A stretch of DNA of 64,000 nucleotides from Risungbinella massiliensis (GCF_000942395.1 NZ_LN812102.1:1338816-1402815); one strand, 5' to 3'. Shown: positions 34,405 to 46,137, counted from the first letter of the stretch. Numbers and translations are program-made. The notes: a model not told the origin generated them from the letters alone.

Positions 34405-35111
34405 GTCCTTGGTCCCTCAAACTTATATCCAATCCCTCTCACGGTTTTGATATAGATTGGGTTTCGTGTATCTTCTTCGATTTTCTCTCGTAAATGGCTA
34501 ACATGAACATCCACAATTCGGGAGTCTCCTACATAATCATAGTTCCAAACTGCATTTAATAGTTGATCGCGCGAAAGTACCTTCCCTCGATGATTGGCTA
34601 GGTATACTAGCAATTCGAATTCCTTTGGAGTAAGCTCTAATCGATTTTGGGCCAACGTTACCTCATATGCTTCTGGATCAATCACTAAGTCACCGATGAT
34701 CATATGTACTTCTTTTGGTTCACTTGCTTTTACTTTTTGTGCCTTCTCAAAACGACGTAAGACCGCCTTAACTCTTGCGATCATCTCACGTGGGCTAAAC
34801 GGTTTGGTTAAATAATCATCTGCACCAAGCTCTAATCCTAATACTTTGTCAAATTCATCTGATTTTGCTGTCAGCATCAAAATGGGAATCGCAAGATTTT
34901 CTTGTTGAACTCGTTTACAGACTTCCAGACCATCAATAACGGGAAGCATTAAGTCCAATACCATTAAATCGGGAGGATTCTGTCTAGCCTTTTGCAGTGC
35001 TGTTTCTCCATCCATCGCAACATCAACCTGGTATCCTTCTTTTTCCAAGTTGAATTGGACCAGTTTCACGATTGATGCCTCATCATCTACGACTAATATA
35101 CGTTTACTCAC
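34401..35111 (-). CDS. phoP: Phosphate response regulator PhoP (OmpR family)
   Basis: 236 residues. Receiver domain with phospho-acceptor Asp in DLMVLDLMLPVIDGLEV and conserved Lys in YLTKPFSPREM, then a winged-helix DNA-binding domain (LELTPKEFELLVYLANHRGK, VDVHVSHLREKIEED). It binds tandem TTAACA-like boxes such as those before pstS. Co-transcribed with phoR. Confidence 0.96.
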   Translation of the reverse strand: MSKRILVVDDEASIVKLVQFNLEKEGYQVDVAMDGETALQKARQNPPDLMVLDLMLPVIDGLEVCKRVQQENLAIPILMLTAKSDEFDKVLGLELGADDYLTKPFSPREMIARVKAVLRRFEKAQKVKASEPKEVHMIIGDLVIDPEAYEVTLAQNRLELTPKEFELLVYLANHRGKVLSRDQLLNAVWNYDYVGDSRIVDVHVSHLREKIEEDTRNPIYIKTVRGIGYKFEGPRT

Positions 35112-35192
35112 GCACTCTCATCTCCTAGTCCCATTTTCTTTCAATATATCATGTTTCCAACTAATAGAAATATAAGTATCTGTAAAAGAAAA

Positions 35193-35216
35193 AAGCCTGC
35201 TCATTAAAACAGACTT
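35193..35216 (-). terminator. Weak terminator upstream of phoP
   Basis: 7-bp stem (AAGTCTG / CAGGCTT on the minus strand, one mismatch) followed by TTTTTTC, after the 137-residue unknown gene. Confidence 0.55.
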
Positions 35217-35232
35217 CTTTTCCACAGGATTC

Positions 35233-35646
35233 TTATTCTCTCTTTTTCCCATAATGAGAGACCAGATTCCGATACACATCTTGCTTTTCAAGGGAAGAAA
35301 ATAGTTCATCGACCACTTTCTGATCTTCCATCTCTAACACTAATAAGCATAGGTCCGTTATCTCTTTTCGGGAAGGCTTCTGATCTCGATAGAGGTATTG
35401 GTTGGGGATCTGAACCATTTGTACTTCTTGAAATGGCTTTTCGCCACGGATACGACTTTCTAATACATACAAAACCCATTCTAGGGAGACTCGTTTTTCA
35501 TCAAAGATTCCATTTCGGATAATCCAATCATGATAAGCAAAATCCGGGTTAACTGCCTTGGCAGTAGTCAGTAGGAAAATCGCCTCTTTGAGACAACTAA
35601 CTTCTAGTTCTAACTTCTCAATTCGTTTTCGGTAGCTCTCCTCCAC
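35233..35646 (-). CDS. Hypothetical protein between mdh and phoP, 137 aa
   Basis: 137 residues from a GTG at 35646 preceded by AGGGGTG with 8-base spacing. It begins with a heptad-like helix (RIEKLELEVSCLKEAIFLLT) and is otherwise charged, helical and cytosolic, without cysteine clusters or membrane segments. I do not recognise a family. It sits in its own unit between mdh and phoP and ends in a weak terminator. Confidence 0.65.
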   Translation of the reverse strand: MEESYRKRIEKLELEVSCLKEAIFLLTTAKAVNPDFAYHDWIIRNGIFDEKRVSLEWVLYVLESRIRGEKPFQEVQMVQIPNQYLYRDQKPSRKEITDLCLLVLEMEDQKVVDELFSSLEKQDVYRNLVSHYGKKRE

Positions 35647-35715
35647 TACTTATACACCCCTAAACCAAACTAAAAACGTAAAATAGAGTTAATATTTTGA
35701 TCTATATTATACGAA

Positions 35716-35749
35716 AAAAAGCTGCTGGCATACTAGCCAACAGCTTTTT
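35716..35749 (-). terminator. Terminator of mdh
   Basis: 14-bp stem AAAAAGCTGTTGGC / GCCAGCAGCTTTTT (one mismatch), 6-nt loop, further T residues on the minus strand. Confidence 0.85.
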
Positions 35750-35768
35750 GAAAAAGGAAATTTTTGTG

Positions 35769-36707
35769 TTAAGAAGGTAGGACTTCCATCACTTTGCGAA
35801 CAGAACTAGCTGAACGATCCAAAGATAATTTCTCTTCTTCTGTCAGTTCTAGTTCAATTACTTTCTCGATCCCGTTTCCACCAAGGATCGTTGGAACGCC
35901 TAAATATAGATCATGGTATCCATACTCACCTTCTAAGTAAGCAATAGAAGGAAGGATACGCTTCTTATCTTTTAAAATTGCTTCCGCCATTTGGGTTAGG
36001 GCTGCAGCCGGAGCATAATATGCACTACCATTGCCTAGCAAGCTGACGATTTCACCGCCACCTTTACGAGTGCGTTCCACGATCGCATCTAAACGATCTT
36101 GAGGGATCAATTTATCTAGTGGAATTCCACCAGCGTAAGAGTAACGAACCAATGGAACCATGTCATCTCCATGGCCACCTAGTACAAATCCAGTTATGTC
36201 TTCTACCGATACACCCAACTCTTGTGCTACAAAGGTGCGGAAACGAGCTGTATCTAGTACTCCAGATTGTCCAATTACACGATGTTTAGGAAATCCAGAT
36301 GTACGATAAACTTCATAAGTCATTGCATCTACAGGGTTGGTTAATACAACGATAATGGATTCTGGAGAATACTTCACCACTTGTTCTGTAACGGCACGCA
36401 TAACCTTTGCATTGGTGTTAACCAAGTCATCACGGCTCATCCCAGGTTTTCTAGCGATTCCAGCAGTTATAATGACGAGATCCGAATCTTTGGTATCGGC
36501 ATAGTCCGATGTCCCTACAATATTGCTATCAAATCCTTGAACAGGACTCGCTTCTAACATATCAAGCGCTTTTCCCTTTGTTGGGTTTTCTGCTTGTGGG
36601 ATATCAACAAGTACTACATCACCTAGTTCTTTTTGTGCTACCATCAGTGCGGTTGTTGCTCCAGTAAAGCCACCGCCAATAACTGAGATTTTACGTCGAC
36701 GAATCAT
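35769..36707 (-). CDS. mdh: Malate dehydrogenase
   Basis: 312 residues from the ATG at 36707, nine bases after GAGGAGG. NAD-binding start [20 protein letters not shown], Asp in the ribose-binding strand (VVLVDI), substrate arginines in [16 protein letters not shown], and catalytic His in [18 protein letters not shown]. The sequence is of the LDH-like MDH type found in Bacillus. It oxidises malate to oxaloacetate in the TCA cycle and follows icd and citZ. Confidence 0.97.
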   Translation of the reverse strand: MIRRRKISVIGGGFTGATTALMVAQKELGDVVLVDIPQAENPTKGKALDMLEASPVQGFDSNIVGTSDYADTKDSDLVIITAGIARKPGMSRDDLVNTNAKVMRAVTEQVVKYSPESIIVVLTNPVDAMTYEVYRTSGFPKHRVIGQSGVLDTARFRTFVAQELGVSVEDITGFVLGGHGDDMVPLVRYSYAGGIPLDKLIPQDRLDAIVERTRKGGGEIVSLLGNGSAYYAPAAALTQMAEAILKDKKRILPSIAYLEGEYGYHDLYLGVPTILGGNGIEKVIELELTEEEKLSLDRSASSVRKVMEVLPS

Positions 36708-36794
36708 GGCAAAAGTCCTCCTCGTTGTATGTAACTCCAATTATTTTACCACTTTGAAAATAGTCGGCAAAATAATCGTTTTTTACACAAAAAT

Positions 36795-36859
36795 GAGGGC
36801 CTGGAAAATGTCATTCTTCAGGAGATCGTCTTCCTTGATTCCTTTACCTCCAAGCCCTC
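36795..36859 (-). terminator. Partial terminator between icd and mdh
   Basis: GAGGGC-TGG / CCA-GCCCTC arms with a roughly 50-nt loop, followed by TTTTTG on the minus strand. It may reduce read-through from icd to mdh. Confidence 0.5.
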
Positions 36860-36921
36860 TAAAAAATTTTGCAGTCAAACCCTGAGATAAGAAGGCTAAC
36901 ACCACTTACAAGAGCATCTGC

Positions 36922-38217
36922 CTATAGATTTTCAATTAGACAATCAGCAAACTCAGAGCACTTCACTTCTTTTGCTCCATCCATTAGACGAGCAAAGTCA
37001 TAGGTAACTGTTTTGTCCTGAATCGTTTTGCTCATCGACTGATAGATTAAATCTGCAGCTTCTTGCCAACCCAGATGTTCTAGCATGAGAACACCTGATA
37101 GAATGACAGAGCCTGGATTTACTTTATCCTGTCCAGCATACTTTGGTGCAGTTCCATGAGTGGCTTCAAAAATCGCATGACCAGAAACATAGTTAATATT
37201 AGCTCCAGGTGCGATCCCGATGCCTCCTACTTGAGCAGCCAAAGCATCTGATATATAGTCCCCATTCAAGTTGAGAGTTGCAATAACATCGTACTCTTTC
37301 GGACGTGTTAAGATTTGTTGCAAGAAAGCATCTGCAATCACATCTTTGACGATTATTTTGCCGTCTGTTTCTGCTTTTGCTTGTGCCTCATTGGCAGCTT
37401 GCGTTCCTTGTTCATCCTTGATTCGGTCATATTCTGCCCATGTAAACACTTTGTCTGAATACTCTCGTTCCGCTAGCTCATATCCCCATGTCTTGAATGC
37501 ACCCTCTGTGAATTTCATAATGTTCCCTTTATGTACTAGGGTGACACTCTTACGACCATGATGGAGTGCATATTCAATAGCTGCACGTACCAAACGTTCT
37601 GTTCCTTCTTTGGAGACCGGTTTGATCCCGATTCCAGAGGTTTGAGGGAAACGGATCTTCTTTACTCCCAACTCATCTTGGAAGAAAGCAATGACCTTTT
37701 GTGCCTCTTCAGATTCAGCAGCCCATTCAATTCCTGCATAGATATCTTCTGAGTTTTCGCGGAATATAACCATATTCACATCTTCTGGACGTTTTACAGG
37801 GGAAGGAACACCGTCAAAGTAGCGAACCGGACGTAAACAGACGTACAGATCCAACTCTTGACGCAACGCCACGTTCAAAGAACGGATCCCACCACCCACT
37901 GGAGTAGTGAGGGGACCTTTGATGGCAACAAAGTATTCACGAACTGCTTCTAACGTATCATTTGGAAGCCATTCACCGAATTGATCCTTTGCCTTTTCCC
38001 CAGCAAAAATTTCATACCAAGCAATTTTTTTCTCCCCAGAATATGCTTTCTCAACTGCTGCGTCGAGCACACGCTTGGCAGCTGCCCAAATGTCAGGACC
38101 GATCCCATCTCCTTCAATAAATGGAATGATAGGATGATTTGGAACGTTTAATTTTCCATTATCTAACGTAATCTTCTCACCTGATGTAGGTGGTGCTAAT
38201 TTTTCCAATGAAGCCAT
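36922..38217 (-). CDS. icd: Isocitrate dehydrogenase (NADP)
   Basis: 431 residues. [20 protein letters not shown], the phosphorylation/substrate loop [40 protein letters not shown], and the NADP site [20 protein letters not shown] are all typical of bacterial IDH. It makes 2-oxoglutarate and NADPH. AGAGGTG lies upstream of the ATG. Order citZ-icd-mdh is the Bacillus TCA operon. Confidence 0.97.
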   Translation of the reverse strand: MASLEKLAPPTSGEKITLDNGKLNVPNHPIIPFIEGDGIGPDIWAAAKRVLDAAVEKAYSGEKKIAWYEIFAGEKAKDQFGEWLPNDTLEAVREYFVAIKGPLTTPVGGGIRSLNVALRQELDLYVCLRPVRYFDGVPSPVKRPEDVNMVIFRENSEDIYAGIEWAAESEEAQKVIAFFQDELGVKKIRFPQTSGIGIKPVSKEGTERLVRAAIEYALHHGRKSVTLVHKGNIMKFTEGAFKTWGYELAEREYSDKVFTWAEYDRIKDEQGTQAANEAQAKAETDGKIIVKDVIADAFLQQILTRPKEYDVIATLNLNGDYISDALAAQVGGIGIAPGANINYVSGHAIFEATHGTAPKYAGQDKVNPGSVILSGVLMLEHLGWQEAADLIYQSMSKTIQDKTVTYDFARLMDGAKEVKCSEFADCLIENL

Positions 38218-38276
38218 ATTCTACACCTCTTATCCTGCTATTTTTGTTCACTGCACTTTATTCCCTATAGAAAGAG

Positions 38277-39386
38277 CTATCGTTTGTCGATGGATACATA
38301 TTTTTGATTGACTGGACCAGTATATTCAGCACGTGGACGAATTAGGCGATTATCGTTAAATTGTTCTAAGATATGTGCTGTCCAACCAGTCACACGGCTC
38401 ATCGCAAATAATGGAGTAAATAAATAACTTGGAATATCTAGGTAAGAATAGACAGTAGCAGAGTAAAAGTCGACATTTGGTTTTAAGTTCTTTTTCTCCA
38501 TCATGAGTTTTTCTAATCTGACAGACATCTCATACCATTTGGTATCGCCTTTTTGCTCACCTAATTGACGAGACATTTCTCGAAGATGTTTGGCACGTGG
38601 GTCTCCATCTTTATAGACACGATGCCCAAAACCCATAATTTTATCTTTGTTATCCAGTTTGGTTTGAAGATATGTTTCAACACGGTCTAGACTTTCAATT
38701 TCATATAAAGTGTTCATAACGCCTTCGTTTGCCCCACCATGAAGTGGTCCTTTTAATGCCGCAATGGCTGCGGTTACAGAGGAATACATATCTGCTAACG
38801 TAGCAGCAGTTACACGGGATGCAAAAGTAGAAGCATTTAGTTCATGGTCCGCATGAAGAACCAGTACTTTGTCCAACGCTTTGATGGCTACTTCACTAGG
38901 CTCTTCTCCATTTAACATGTATAAGAAGTTGGCAACAAAGCCCAAACCTTTTTTAGGAGCAATCGCTTCTTCTCCTTGACGATAACGATGCATTGCTGCT
39001 ATAATAGTCGGGATTTTTGCTGTTAATTGGATTGCTTTCTGATAATTGGCCCATGTGTCACTCACTTCTGCTTTGGAGTCAAACATACTTAAAGAGGAAA
39101 CTGCAGAACGTAATACCGCCATACTGTGGGCATCTGCCGGTGCGGCTTTTACCAATTGGAGTACTTCTTGTGGTACTGATGCGTTCTCAGTTAAGTCACT
39201 CTCTAATTTCGTTAACTCTGTTTGAGAAGGGAGACGACCATTCCACAATAGAAATGAGACCTCTTCAAAAGAAGCATTATCTGCTAAATCGTCAATGTTA
39301 TAACCGCGATATGTGAGCACACCGTCCACAATAGAACTAATCTCCGAAGAAAGTGCCACAACGCCTTCTAATCCTTTTGCAACCAT
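38277..39386 (-). CDS. citZ: Citrate synthase
   Basis: 369 residues from the ATG at 39386, seven bases after AAGGAGC. Catalytic histidines in HADHELNASTFASRV and GFGHRVYKDGDPRAKHL, and the active-site Asp region VDFYSATVYSYLDIP, are intact. It condenses acetyl-CoA with oxaloacetate. It is the first gene of citZ-icd-mdh. A cre-like site lies upstream. Confidence 0.97.
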   Translation of the reverse strand: MVAKGLEGVVALSSEISSIVDGVLTYRGYNIDDLADNASFEEVSFLLWNGRLPSQTELTKLESDLTENASVPQEVLQLVKAAPADAHSMAVLRSAVSSLSMFDSKAEVSDTWANYQKAIQLTAKIPTIIAAMHRYRQGEEAIAPKKGLGFVANFLYMLNGEEPSEVAIKALDKVLVLHADHELNASTFASRVTAATLADMYSSVTAAIAALKGPLHGGANEGVMNTLYEIESLDRVETYLQTKLDNKDKIMGFGHRVYKDGDPRAKHLREMSRQLGEQKGDTKWYEMSVRLEKLMMEKKNLKPNVDFYSATVYSYLDIPSYLFTPLFAMSRVTGWTAHILEQFNDNRLIRPRAEYTGPVNQKYVSIDKR

Positions 39387-39441
39387 ATATTTCGCTCCTT
39401 TTCCTCTGTTTTGATCAAACATCCACAACTTTTGGCGATAA

Positions 39442-39457
39442 AAGTAAGCGATTGCAT
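39442..39457 (-). promoter_or_regulatory. Candidate cre (CcpA) site upstream of citZ
   Basis: Minus-strand ATGCAATCGCTTACTT fits the relaxed consensus WTGNAANCGNWNNCAW at 15 of 16 positions, about 60 bp before the start codon. In Bacillus, citZ is under CcpA and CcpC; here the site is a sequence match only. Confidence 0.4.
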
Positions 39458-39719
39458 TTTGTTTACGATTAAAAATGCTCCATGATGCTCAAACACTAAC
39501 AATTATCAGCCTATTTGTGACAAAATGAAGGTTTCTTCATTAGTTTAACACAAAGTTTTTTGAGACGCATCCTGTCAAAATGTTCACAAACTGCCTCTTT
39601 GATTGTGAATACGTGAACAAACTGATATTTTTTCTGTAATTATGGAAACCACTCTTTTTTCCTACCCATTTTTTGTTTATTCTAGTTATTATCAGTGCTT
39701 GGCAAGGAGGTGCTTTTGA
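39458..39719. other. Divergent intergenic region citZ/ytvI
   Basis: AT-rich 260 bp holding the outward-facing promoters of citZ (minus) and ytvI (plus). I see no ORF or strong hairpin; AAGGAGGTG at its right end is the ytvI ribosome site. Confidence 0.4.
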
Positions 39720-40862
39720 TTGACACGCACGTATTGGGTTGGAGTGACGATTCGCTCTATCATTGTACTCGCTGCGGTCATAGTGTTATATTTTGGTCTC
39801 TCCTTTTCCATTCCATTACTTTACCCATTTCTCATCGGTTGGTTAATCGCAATACTAATCGAACCGATCATTAGTTGGATGGAACGGAAAACACGGATGC
39901 CAAGATGGTTGGCTATTACGATACTGCTCGTCTTACTTTTAAGTCTGTTGTTCACCTTTTTAGTCGCACTTGTCTCCGAAATTATCGTGGAATTAGCGAA
40001 CTTAGCAGAACAGCTTCCTAGTTTCTTAAATGACACAGGAGACACGTTGGTACAGGATTTCATCATAGATAATCATGATCTAAAAAAGACCATTGACACC
40101 GTTCAGGCTTATTTAGCAAAGTATCCTCAACAACAACAAGGAATTCAAGATAGCATTCAACAAAATATTCAGCTGTTGACAGAACGAATCACGACTTGGA
40201 TTACCGATATCTTTAGCACCATTGGAGATTTTTTGAGTAATTTACCTTACTTACTTACTGTTGCAGTCTTCATTACACTAGGTACTTTTTTTATTAGTTT
40301 GGACTGGCCACGTTTAAAAAAAGACACCATCACTTTTTTGCCAGATCGTATCAGTGTTACTGTCCGAACGGTAGCGAAAGACCTACGCAAAGCATTATTT
40401 GGCTTTATCCGTGCTCAGTTGACTTTGGTCAGCATTACCGGTTCCATCATGTTAGTTGGACTTCTCATCTTACAAGTGGAATATGCGTTTACGATCGCCC
40501 TCCTTACTCTATTCGTTGATTTACTCCCTTATTTTGGAGTAGGAAGCGTTATGGTCCCCTGGATCATCTATTCCCTCATTTTAGGTAACTATAAACTTGC
40601 AATTGGTTTAGGAGTAATCTATTTAATCATTTTAGTAGTACGCCAAGTAATCGAACCAAAATTAGTTGCAAGTAATGTGGGTCTTGATCCACTACTCACT
40701 TTGGTGGCACTCTTTGTGGGACTTAGATTGATAGGAGTATTAGGTCTGATCTTAGGTCCAGTCGTCACAGTGATCGTTGTGGTTCTCCATCGAGCTAACG
40801 TCTTTCGAGATATTTGGCGTTACATAGTAGGAAAGCGCGTACGAATTGAAGATGTCTATTAA
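39720..40862 (+). CDS. ytvI: YtvI-like AI-2E-superfamily membrane protein
   Basis: 380 residues from a TTG at 39720 preceded by AAGGAGGTG. About eight hydrophobic segments, with the long amphipathic central stretch (about 85-170) and late VDLLPYFGVGSVMVPWIIYS and NVGLDPLLTLVALFVGLRLI stretches of the PerM/AI-2E family. The location opposite citZ-icd-mdh and next to fxsA matches ytvI of B. subtilis, a sporulation-associated integral membrane protein. The transported substrate is unknown. Confidence 0.85.
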   Translation: MTRTYWVGVTIRSIIVLAAVIVLYFGLSFSIPLLYPFLIGWLIAILIEPIISWMERKTRMPRWLAITILLVLLLSLLFTFLVALVSEIIVELANLAEQLPSFLNDTGDTLVQDFIIDNHDLKKTIDTVQAYLAKYPQQQQGIQDSIQQNIQLLTERITTWITDIFSTIGDFLSNLPYLLTVAVFITLGTFFISLDWPRLKKDTITFLPDRISVTVRTVAKDLRKALFGFIRAQLTLVSITGSIMLVGLLILQVEYAFTIALLTLFVDLLPYFGVGSVMVPWIIYSLILGNYKLAIGLGVIYLIILVVRQVIEPKLVASNVGLDPLLTLVALFVGLRLIGVLGLILGPVVTVIVVVLHRANVFRDIWRYIVGKRVRIEDVY

Positions 40863-40870
40863 GAACATAT

Positions 40871-40903
40871 AAAAAAGCGCCCATCCATCTTAGGCGCTTT
40901 TTT
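40871..40903. terminator. Bidirectional terminator between ytvI and fxsA
   Basis: 11-bp stem AAAAAAGCGCC / GGCGCTTTTTT with an 11-nt loop; A and T runs on both sides serve the convergent genes. Confidence 0.85.
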
Positions 40904-40906
40904 ATA

Positions 40907-41329
40907 TTACTCAGCATGATTTTGAATATAGATTCGCTTGGAAGTGGTCGCATTGGTCATCGTCTCTGTCATCTTTTTCGTACCATATTGGATGAGGCAA
41001 TCTACCAACAAACGTCTCGACCATGGAAGCAAGAGGAGTAAACCGATTATGTCACTAAAAAATCCAGGGAACATCAGAAAGAGTCCACTTAATAAAATCG
41101 CGAGTCCTTCTACTACCGTATAACCAGGCACTTGACCTGAACGAAATTGCTCCATGACAGAACGGTAAGCACGTAATCCTTCCCGTTTCGCGAGATAGGT
41201 CCCAATTAAAGCCGTCAAAATACAAAGGCTGATTGTCGGCAGCGCTCCAATCCAACTTCCTACTGTAATTAGACCAAACAACTCTATTAACGGTATCGTT
41301 AGCAGGAGAATAAAGATAAGTCGAGTCAT
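40907..41329 (-). CDS. fxsA: FxsA-family cytoplasmic membrane protein
   Basis: 140 residues. Three to four TM helices with the FxsA pattern: IPLIELFGLITVGSWIGALP, then TYLAKREGLRAYRS, LSGLFLMFPGFFSDIIGLLL. E. coli FxsA affects exclusion of phage T7; the role in Firmicutes is unknown. AAAGGAGGTG precedes the ATG. It lies between the thioesterase and ytvI. Confidence 0.9.
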   Translation of the reverse strand: MTRLIFILLLTIPLIELFGLITVGSWIGALPTISLCILTALIGTYLAKREGLRAYRSVMEQFRSGQVPGYTVVEGLAILLSGLFLMFPGFFSDIIGLLLLLPWSRRLLVDCLIQYGTKKMTETMTNATTSKRIYIQNHAE

Positions 41330-41352
41330 TGTTTTGATTCACCTCCTTTAAT

Positions 41353-41778
41353 TTATAAAGCCTTCGTCAACACTTGATAAATCTCCGGATACAATTTTTC
41401 CAGGTTAATGCGTTTCATCTCTTTACTGCACCATATATGTTTAGAATGCCCTGTAGTAAGCATTTTTTCATCTGATTCTCGATATACCTCATATCCAAAA
41501 ACTAATTTACTGCCAGTCATTTCTTGCACATAGCTTCGAATGGTCAACTCATCCTCATAATGAGCTGGTGCCCGATAGTTAGCATGAACCTCTACTACAG
41601 GCAAGATAATACCTTTCTTCTCTAGATCACTATATGTGTAACCAAGTTCTCGAATGAGGGAAGTTCTTCCCACCTCAAACCAAACGAGATAATTGGCGTG
41701 ATAAACGACACCCATTTGATCCGTTTCTTGATAGCGTACTCGAACATCGGTCTCAAACACTTTTGTTTCGGTTCCCAT
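41353..41778 (-). CDS. Acyl-CoA thioesterase, 4HBT/YbgC type
   Basis: 141 residues, single hotdog domain. VRYQETDQMGVVYHANYLVW and FEVGRTSLIRELG are the YbgC/FadM active-site helix motif, with catalytic Asp in ETDQMG. It should hydrolyse acyl-CoA or acyl-carrier thioesters. GAGGAGAA lies upstream. Probably co-transcribed with fxsA, 23 bp downstream. Confidence 0.88.
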   Translation of the reverse strand: MGTETKVFETDVRVRYQETDQMGVVYHANYLVWFEVGRTSLIRELGYTYSDLEKKGIILPVVEVHANYRAPAHYEDELTIRSYVQEMTGSKLVFGYEVYRESDEKMLTTGHSKHIWCSKEMKRINLEKLYPEIYQVLTKAL

Positions 41779-42050
41779 GCAGTTCTCCTCGCTTTTTGGT
41801 TTCTAGGATGTGTCAACTGTTAGCATACCTAAAGGTTGTATATTTCTATTGTACCAAATGTAGTCGACTACTTCTAAAAAAATGGTTGCATTGTTCTCCA
41901 GACTATGGAAAGATAATGCGGACACATATTTCCGGAAGTTGTCTCACATAATGATAGTACTAACATGAAAACAGTCCTGATCAAAAGACCGAGAGCTTGA
42001 CTCTTCCGTATACACAAATGAAATTCCCGAAATGGAAAGGAGGACAACCT

Positions 42051-42125
42051 GTGTTTCGCCGCAATCGTAAAAAGTTACGTCGCAAGTTACGTTTATGGAT
42101 TTTTCCACGTTTAGGCCTAATGTAG
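42051..42125 (+). CDS. Very small basic peptide, 24 codons
   Basis: GTG at 42051 is preceded by AAAGGAGG with 7-base spacing and opens MFRRNRKKLRRKLRLWIFPR plus four more residues. Eleven of the first 14 residues after Met include Arg/Lys clusters, and the C-terminus is hydrophobic, an amphipathic membrane- or RNA-binding look. An in-frame ATG at 42018 would give 35 residues but has no ribosome site. The gene has its own intergenic space and a terminator (42164-42197). No family recognised. Confidence 0.5.
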   Translation: MFRRNRKKLRRKLRLWIFPRLGLM

Positions 42126-42163
42126 TTTTCCCTTCTTCTAATTATAATCAAACAAACATATAA

Positions 42164-42197
42164 AAAACGCGCTGGAAATTTTCTCCCTGCGCGTTTT
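42164..42197. terminator. Bidirectional terminator next to pyk
   Basis: AAAACGCGC / GCGCGTTTT stem with a 16-nt loop, flanked by A-rich and T-rich runs; it serves pyk (minus) and the small basic peptide gene (plus). Confidence 0.8.
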
Positions 42198-42202
42198 GTT
42201 TA

Positions 42203-43954
42203 TTATAGAACCTTTGCTTCTCCTGAATAGATCGCTCCATGAATAGGATCTACTGTTATACTCTCTTCCTCTTTCAACACACGCATTGCATTAGAAGCAC
42301 CCACTACAACTGGGATATTCAAACTTACTCCTACGATCGCAGCATGGGAGGTAAGCCCACCCTCTTCGGTAATCACTGCCGCTGCACGCTCAAATGAATC
42401 CATCATATCTTTATCAGTGCTCCGAGTTACAATGATCGCACCGTCCATCATGTTTTTGCGGATCTCATCTGCGGTATTTCCAATCACGACAGGTCCTGTC
42501 ACAGCCTTTTTCCCAATACCTTGTCCTTGTAAAAGCACGCCACCCATCACATACACTTTCATTAGGTTGGTACTTCCGGTTTTTCCGACTGGAACACCTG
42601 CTGTAATCACAATCAGGTCACCTTGTTTGACAAAGTTGCTTTCATAAGCAGCATGGATCGCAGTTTGTAGCATATCATCGGTATTATCACAACTTTCCCC
42701 TACAACGGGATACACACCCCACACAAGGGAAAGTTTGCGTTGAACTTCTTCATTCGTCGTAACTGCAATAATGGGAGATTGAGGGCGGTATTTGGAGATC
42801 ATTCTCGCTGTATAGCCGCTCTCGGTTGGAGTTACAATCGCGGAACATCCTAAGTTTTGAGAAGTATATACGACTGCTTGGCTAATCGAGTCAGTAATAC
42901 TACGATCATGCTCTTTTCTAAGTTGGCTAAATAGTTCTGGATAACGTAGTGCCGTTTCTGCGCGTTCTGCAATAGTAGCCATCATATTTACTGCTTCTAC
43001 AGGATATTTTCCAGCTGCTGTCTCACCAGATAGCATAACTGCATCTGTTCCGTCAATAATCGCATTGGCAACATCACTCGCTTCTGCACGGGTTGGACGA
43101 GGGTTCCGTTGCATAGAATCCAACATCTGAGTGGCGGTGATTACTGGCTTGCCAAGAAGATTACAACGCTTGATCATCTCTTTTTGCAAGAGGGGGACTT
43201 CTTCTGGAGGTACTTCCACTCCCAAATCACCACGAGCTACCATGAGACCATCCGAGACTTCCAAAATCTCTTCTAGATTCACAACACCCTCTTGGTTCTC
43301 AATTTTGGAGATGATATGGATATTCGATCCATTCTCCTCCAGGATCTTGCGAATTTCTAAAACGTCCTCTTTTTTCCGGATAAACGATGCAGCAATAAAA
43401 TCTACATTTTGCTCCATACCAAACAAGATATCAGACTTATCTTTATCCGTGATCCCAGGCAGATTCACCTTGACTCCAGGAATGTTAACGCCTTTTTTAT
43501 TTTTTAAGACTCCACCATTGACTACAGTACAAATAATATCGGTATCATTTACAGCCTTCACACGTAAGCCAATGAGACCATCATCGATTAAAATGGTTGC
43601 CCCTTCATGTACATCCTGAGGCAATTGTTGATAAGTCACCGCTACTCGTTCTTGATCCCCAAGAATATCTTGAGTGGTCAGGACAAACTTCTGTCCAGTT
43701 TGTAATTCTACTTGATCTACCTTTAGATCACGTGTACGAATCTCTGGTCCTTTCGTATCGAGTACAATAGAGACTACTTTTCCTTCTTCTTTGGCAGCTT
43801 GACGGATATTATGAATCCGTTGCCCATGCTCTTCATGTGAACCATGTGAAAAATTCAGTCTTGCTACATTCATTCCATTTTGGATTAATTCTCTTAAAGT
43901 AGAAATTTCTTCACTCGCCGGACCAATAGTACATACAATCTTTGTTTTACGCAT
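42203..43954 (-). CDS. pyk: Pyruvate kinase with C-terminal PEP-utiliser domain
   Basis: 583 residues from [14 protein letters not shown]; the ATG at 43954 lies nine bases after GAAGGG. Active-site helix [22 protein letters not shown], and TATQMLDSM are present. Residues beyond about 475 form the extra domain with [20 protein letters not shown], like the phospho-His domain of PEP synthase, standard in Bacillus Pyk. It makes pyruvate and ATP from PEP. It follows pfkA by 17 bp. Confidence 0.97.
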   Translation of the reverse strand: MRKTKIVCTIGPASEEISTLRELIQNGMNVARLNFSHGSHEEHGQRIHNIRQAAKEEGKVVSIVLDTKGPEIRTRDLKVDQVELQTGQKFVLTTQDILGDQERVAVTYQQLPQDVHEGATILIDDGLIGLRVKAVNDTDIICTVVNGGVLKNKKGVNIPGVKVNLPGITDKDKSDILFGMEQNVDFIAASFIRKKEDVLEIRKILEENGSNIHIISKIENQEGVVNLEEILEVSDGLMVARGDLGVEVPPEEVPLLQKEMIKRCNLLGKPVITATQMLDSMQRNPRPTRAEASDVANAIIDGTDAVMLSGETAAGKYPVEAVNMMATIAERAETALRYPELFSQLRKEHDRSITDSISQAVVYTSQNLGCSAIVTPTESGYTARMISKYRPQSPIIAVTTNEEVQRKLSLVWGVYPVVGESCDNTDDMLQTAIHAAYESNFVKQGDLIVITAGVPVGKTGSTNLMKVYVMGGVLLQGQGIGKKAVTGPVVIGNTADEIRKNMMDGAIIVTRSTDKDMMDSFERAAAVITEEGGLTSHAAIVGVSLNIPVVVGASNAMRVLKEEESITVDPIHGAIYSGEAKVL

Positions 43955-43971
43955 TCTATGCATCCCTTCGT

Positions 43972-44991
<1,020 letters not shown>

Positions 44992-45017
44992 TCAAGAAAA
45001 AAGAGTAACCGCAGACT

Positions 45018-45060
45018 TACTATCTCATTTCTGTTCATAAAAGGTTAAACAGAGATAGTA
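45018..45060 (-). terminator. Hairpin between accA and pfkA
   Basis: TACTATCTC / GAGATAGTA arms with an inner CTGTT/AACAG pairing. No long T run follows, so it may be a processing or partial termination site between accDA and pfkA-pyk. Confidence 0.45.
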
Positions 45061-45156
45061 TCCCACGGTTTTCTTTTTAGAATCGCCGTTTTCTCCGATG
45101 CGCATGATAGCGCAACATAGAAAATGGCGTTTCTATTTGTATTCTTATTTTACAGG

Positions 45157-46137
45157 TTATACTGGCTTCTCTTCCAGTACTTCTTGCTGGGTAAACTGAC
45201 CAATCTTTGCAAATTTTGCATGTCGATCTGCCACCAGTGCGTCTGGAGAAAGGAGCGTTAGCTCTTCTAAATGACGCAAAATGGCTTCCCCGACCCACTG
45301 AGACTGCAAAGTAGGATCTTGATGAGCTCCTCCTTTTGGTTCCGGGATTACTTCATCGACAATTCCTAATCGCTGTAAGTCATCTGCCGTAATCTTCATC
45401 GCTTCTGCCGCTTCTTGTGCTTTTGCTGCATCTCTCCACAGAATTGCAGCGGCACCTTCAGGCGAAATAACGGAGTAGTATGCATGTTCTAACATGAGAA
45501 GTCGGTTTCCGACACTGATTCCAAGTGCACCACCACTTCCACCTTCTCCTGTCACGATACAGATAACAGGTACAGTAAGTCCTGCCATTTCCCGCAAATT
45601 ACGAGCGATAGCCTCACTTTGACCACGTTCTTCGCCTTCAATACCTGGTTGAGCCCCCTGTGTGTCTACAAAACAAATGACAGGCCGACGGAATTTCTCT
45701 GCCTGTTTCATTAACCGAAGTGCTTTTCGAAATCCTTCTGGTAGAGGAAGCCCAAAATTACGAGCAATTTTATCCTTGGTATCTTTGCCACGTTCATGAC
45801 CGATCACAGTCACTGGTATTCCGTTTAATTTCGCAATTCCACCCATGATCGCAGGGTCATCACCATACAAACGATCGCCATGCATTTCGAGAAAGTCGGT
45901 GAAGATCGAACGAATATAATGCAAAGTAGTCGGACGAATAGAGTGACGTGCGATTTGAACTTTTTGCCAAGTGGTTAGATTACCATAGATCTCTTTTTCC
46001 AGTTTAGAAGCTTTTTTTTCCAGAGTCGCAATCTCGTGGCTTAAATCAATATCTTTTTCTTGAGTGAATCGCTTTAATTCCTCGATCTTTAGCCTTAACT
46101 CAACTAGTGGCTTCTCAAAAGGTAGTTGCTTGCTCAT
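45157..46137 (-). CDS. accA: Acetyl-CoA carboxylase carboxyltransferase alpha subunit
   Basis: 326 residues, standard. [28 protein letters not shown]-type [40 protein letters not shown] and [20 protein letters not shown] are AccA signatures. With AccD it transfers carboxyl from biotin to acetyl-CoA, making malonyl-CoA. Overlaps accD by 4 bp. Confidence 0.98.
   Translation of the reverse strand: MSKQLPFEKPLVELRLKIEELKRFTQEKDIDLSHEIATLEKKASKLEKEIYGNLTTWQKVQIARHSIRPTTLHYIRSIFTDFLEMHGDRLYGDDPAIMGGIAKLNGIPVTVIGHERGKDTKDKIARNFGLPLPEGFRKALRLMKQAEKFRRPVICFVDTQGAQPGIEGEERGQSEAIARNLREMAGLTVPVICIVTGEGGSGGALGISVGNRLLMLEHAYYSVISPEGAAAILWRDAAKAQEAAEAMKITADDLQRLGIVDEVIPEPKGGAHQDPTLQSQWVGEAILRHLEELTLLSPDALVADRHAKFAKIGQFTQQEVLEEKPV

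Noticed and set aside
43131-43619. 162-codon plus-strand frame
   Set aside because: Antisense shadow of pyk; codon pattern follows the real gene.
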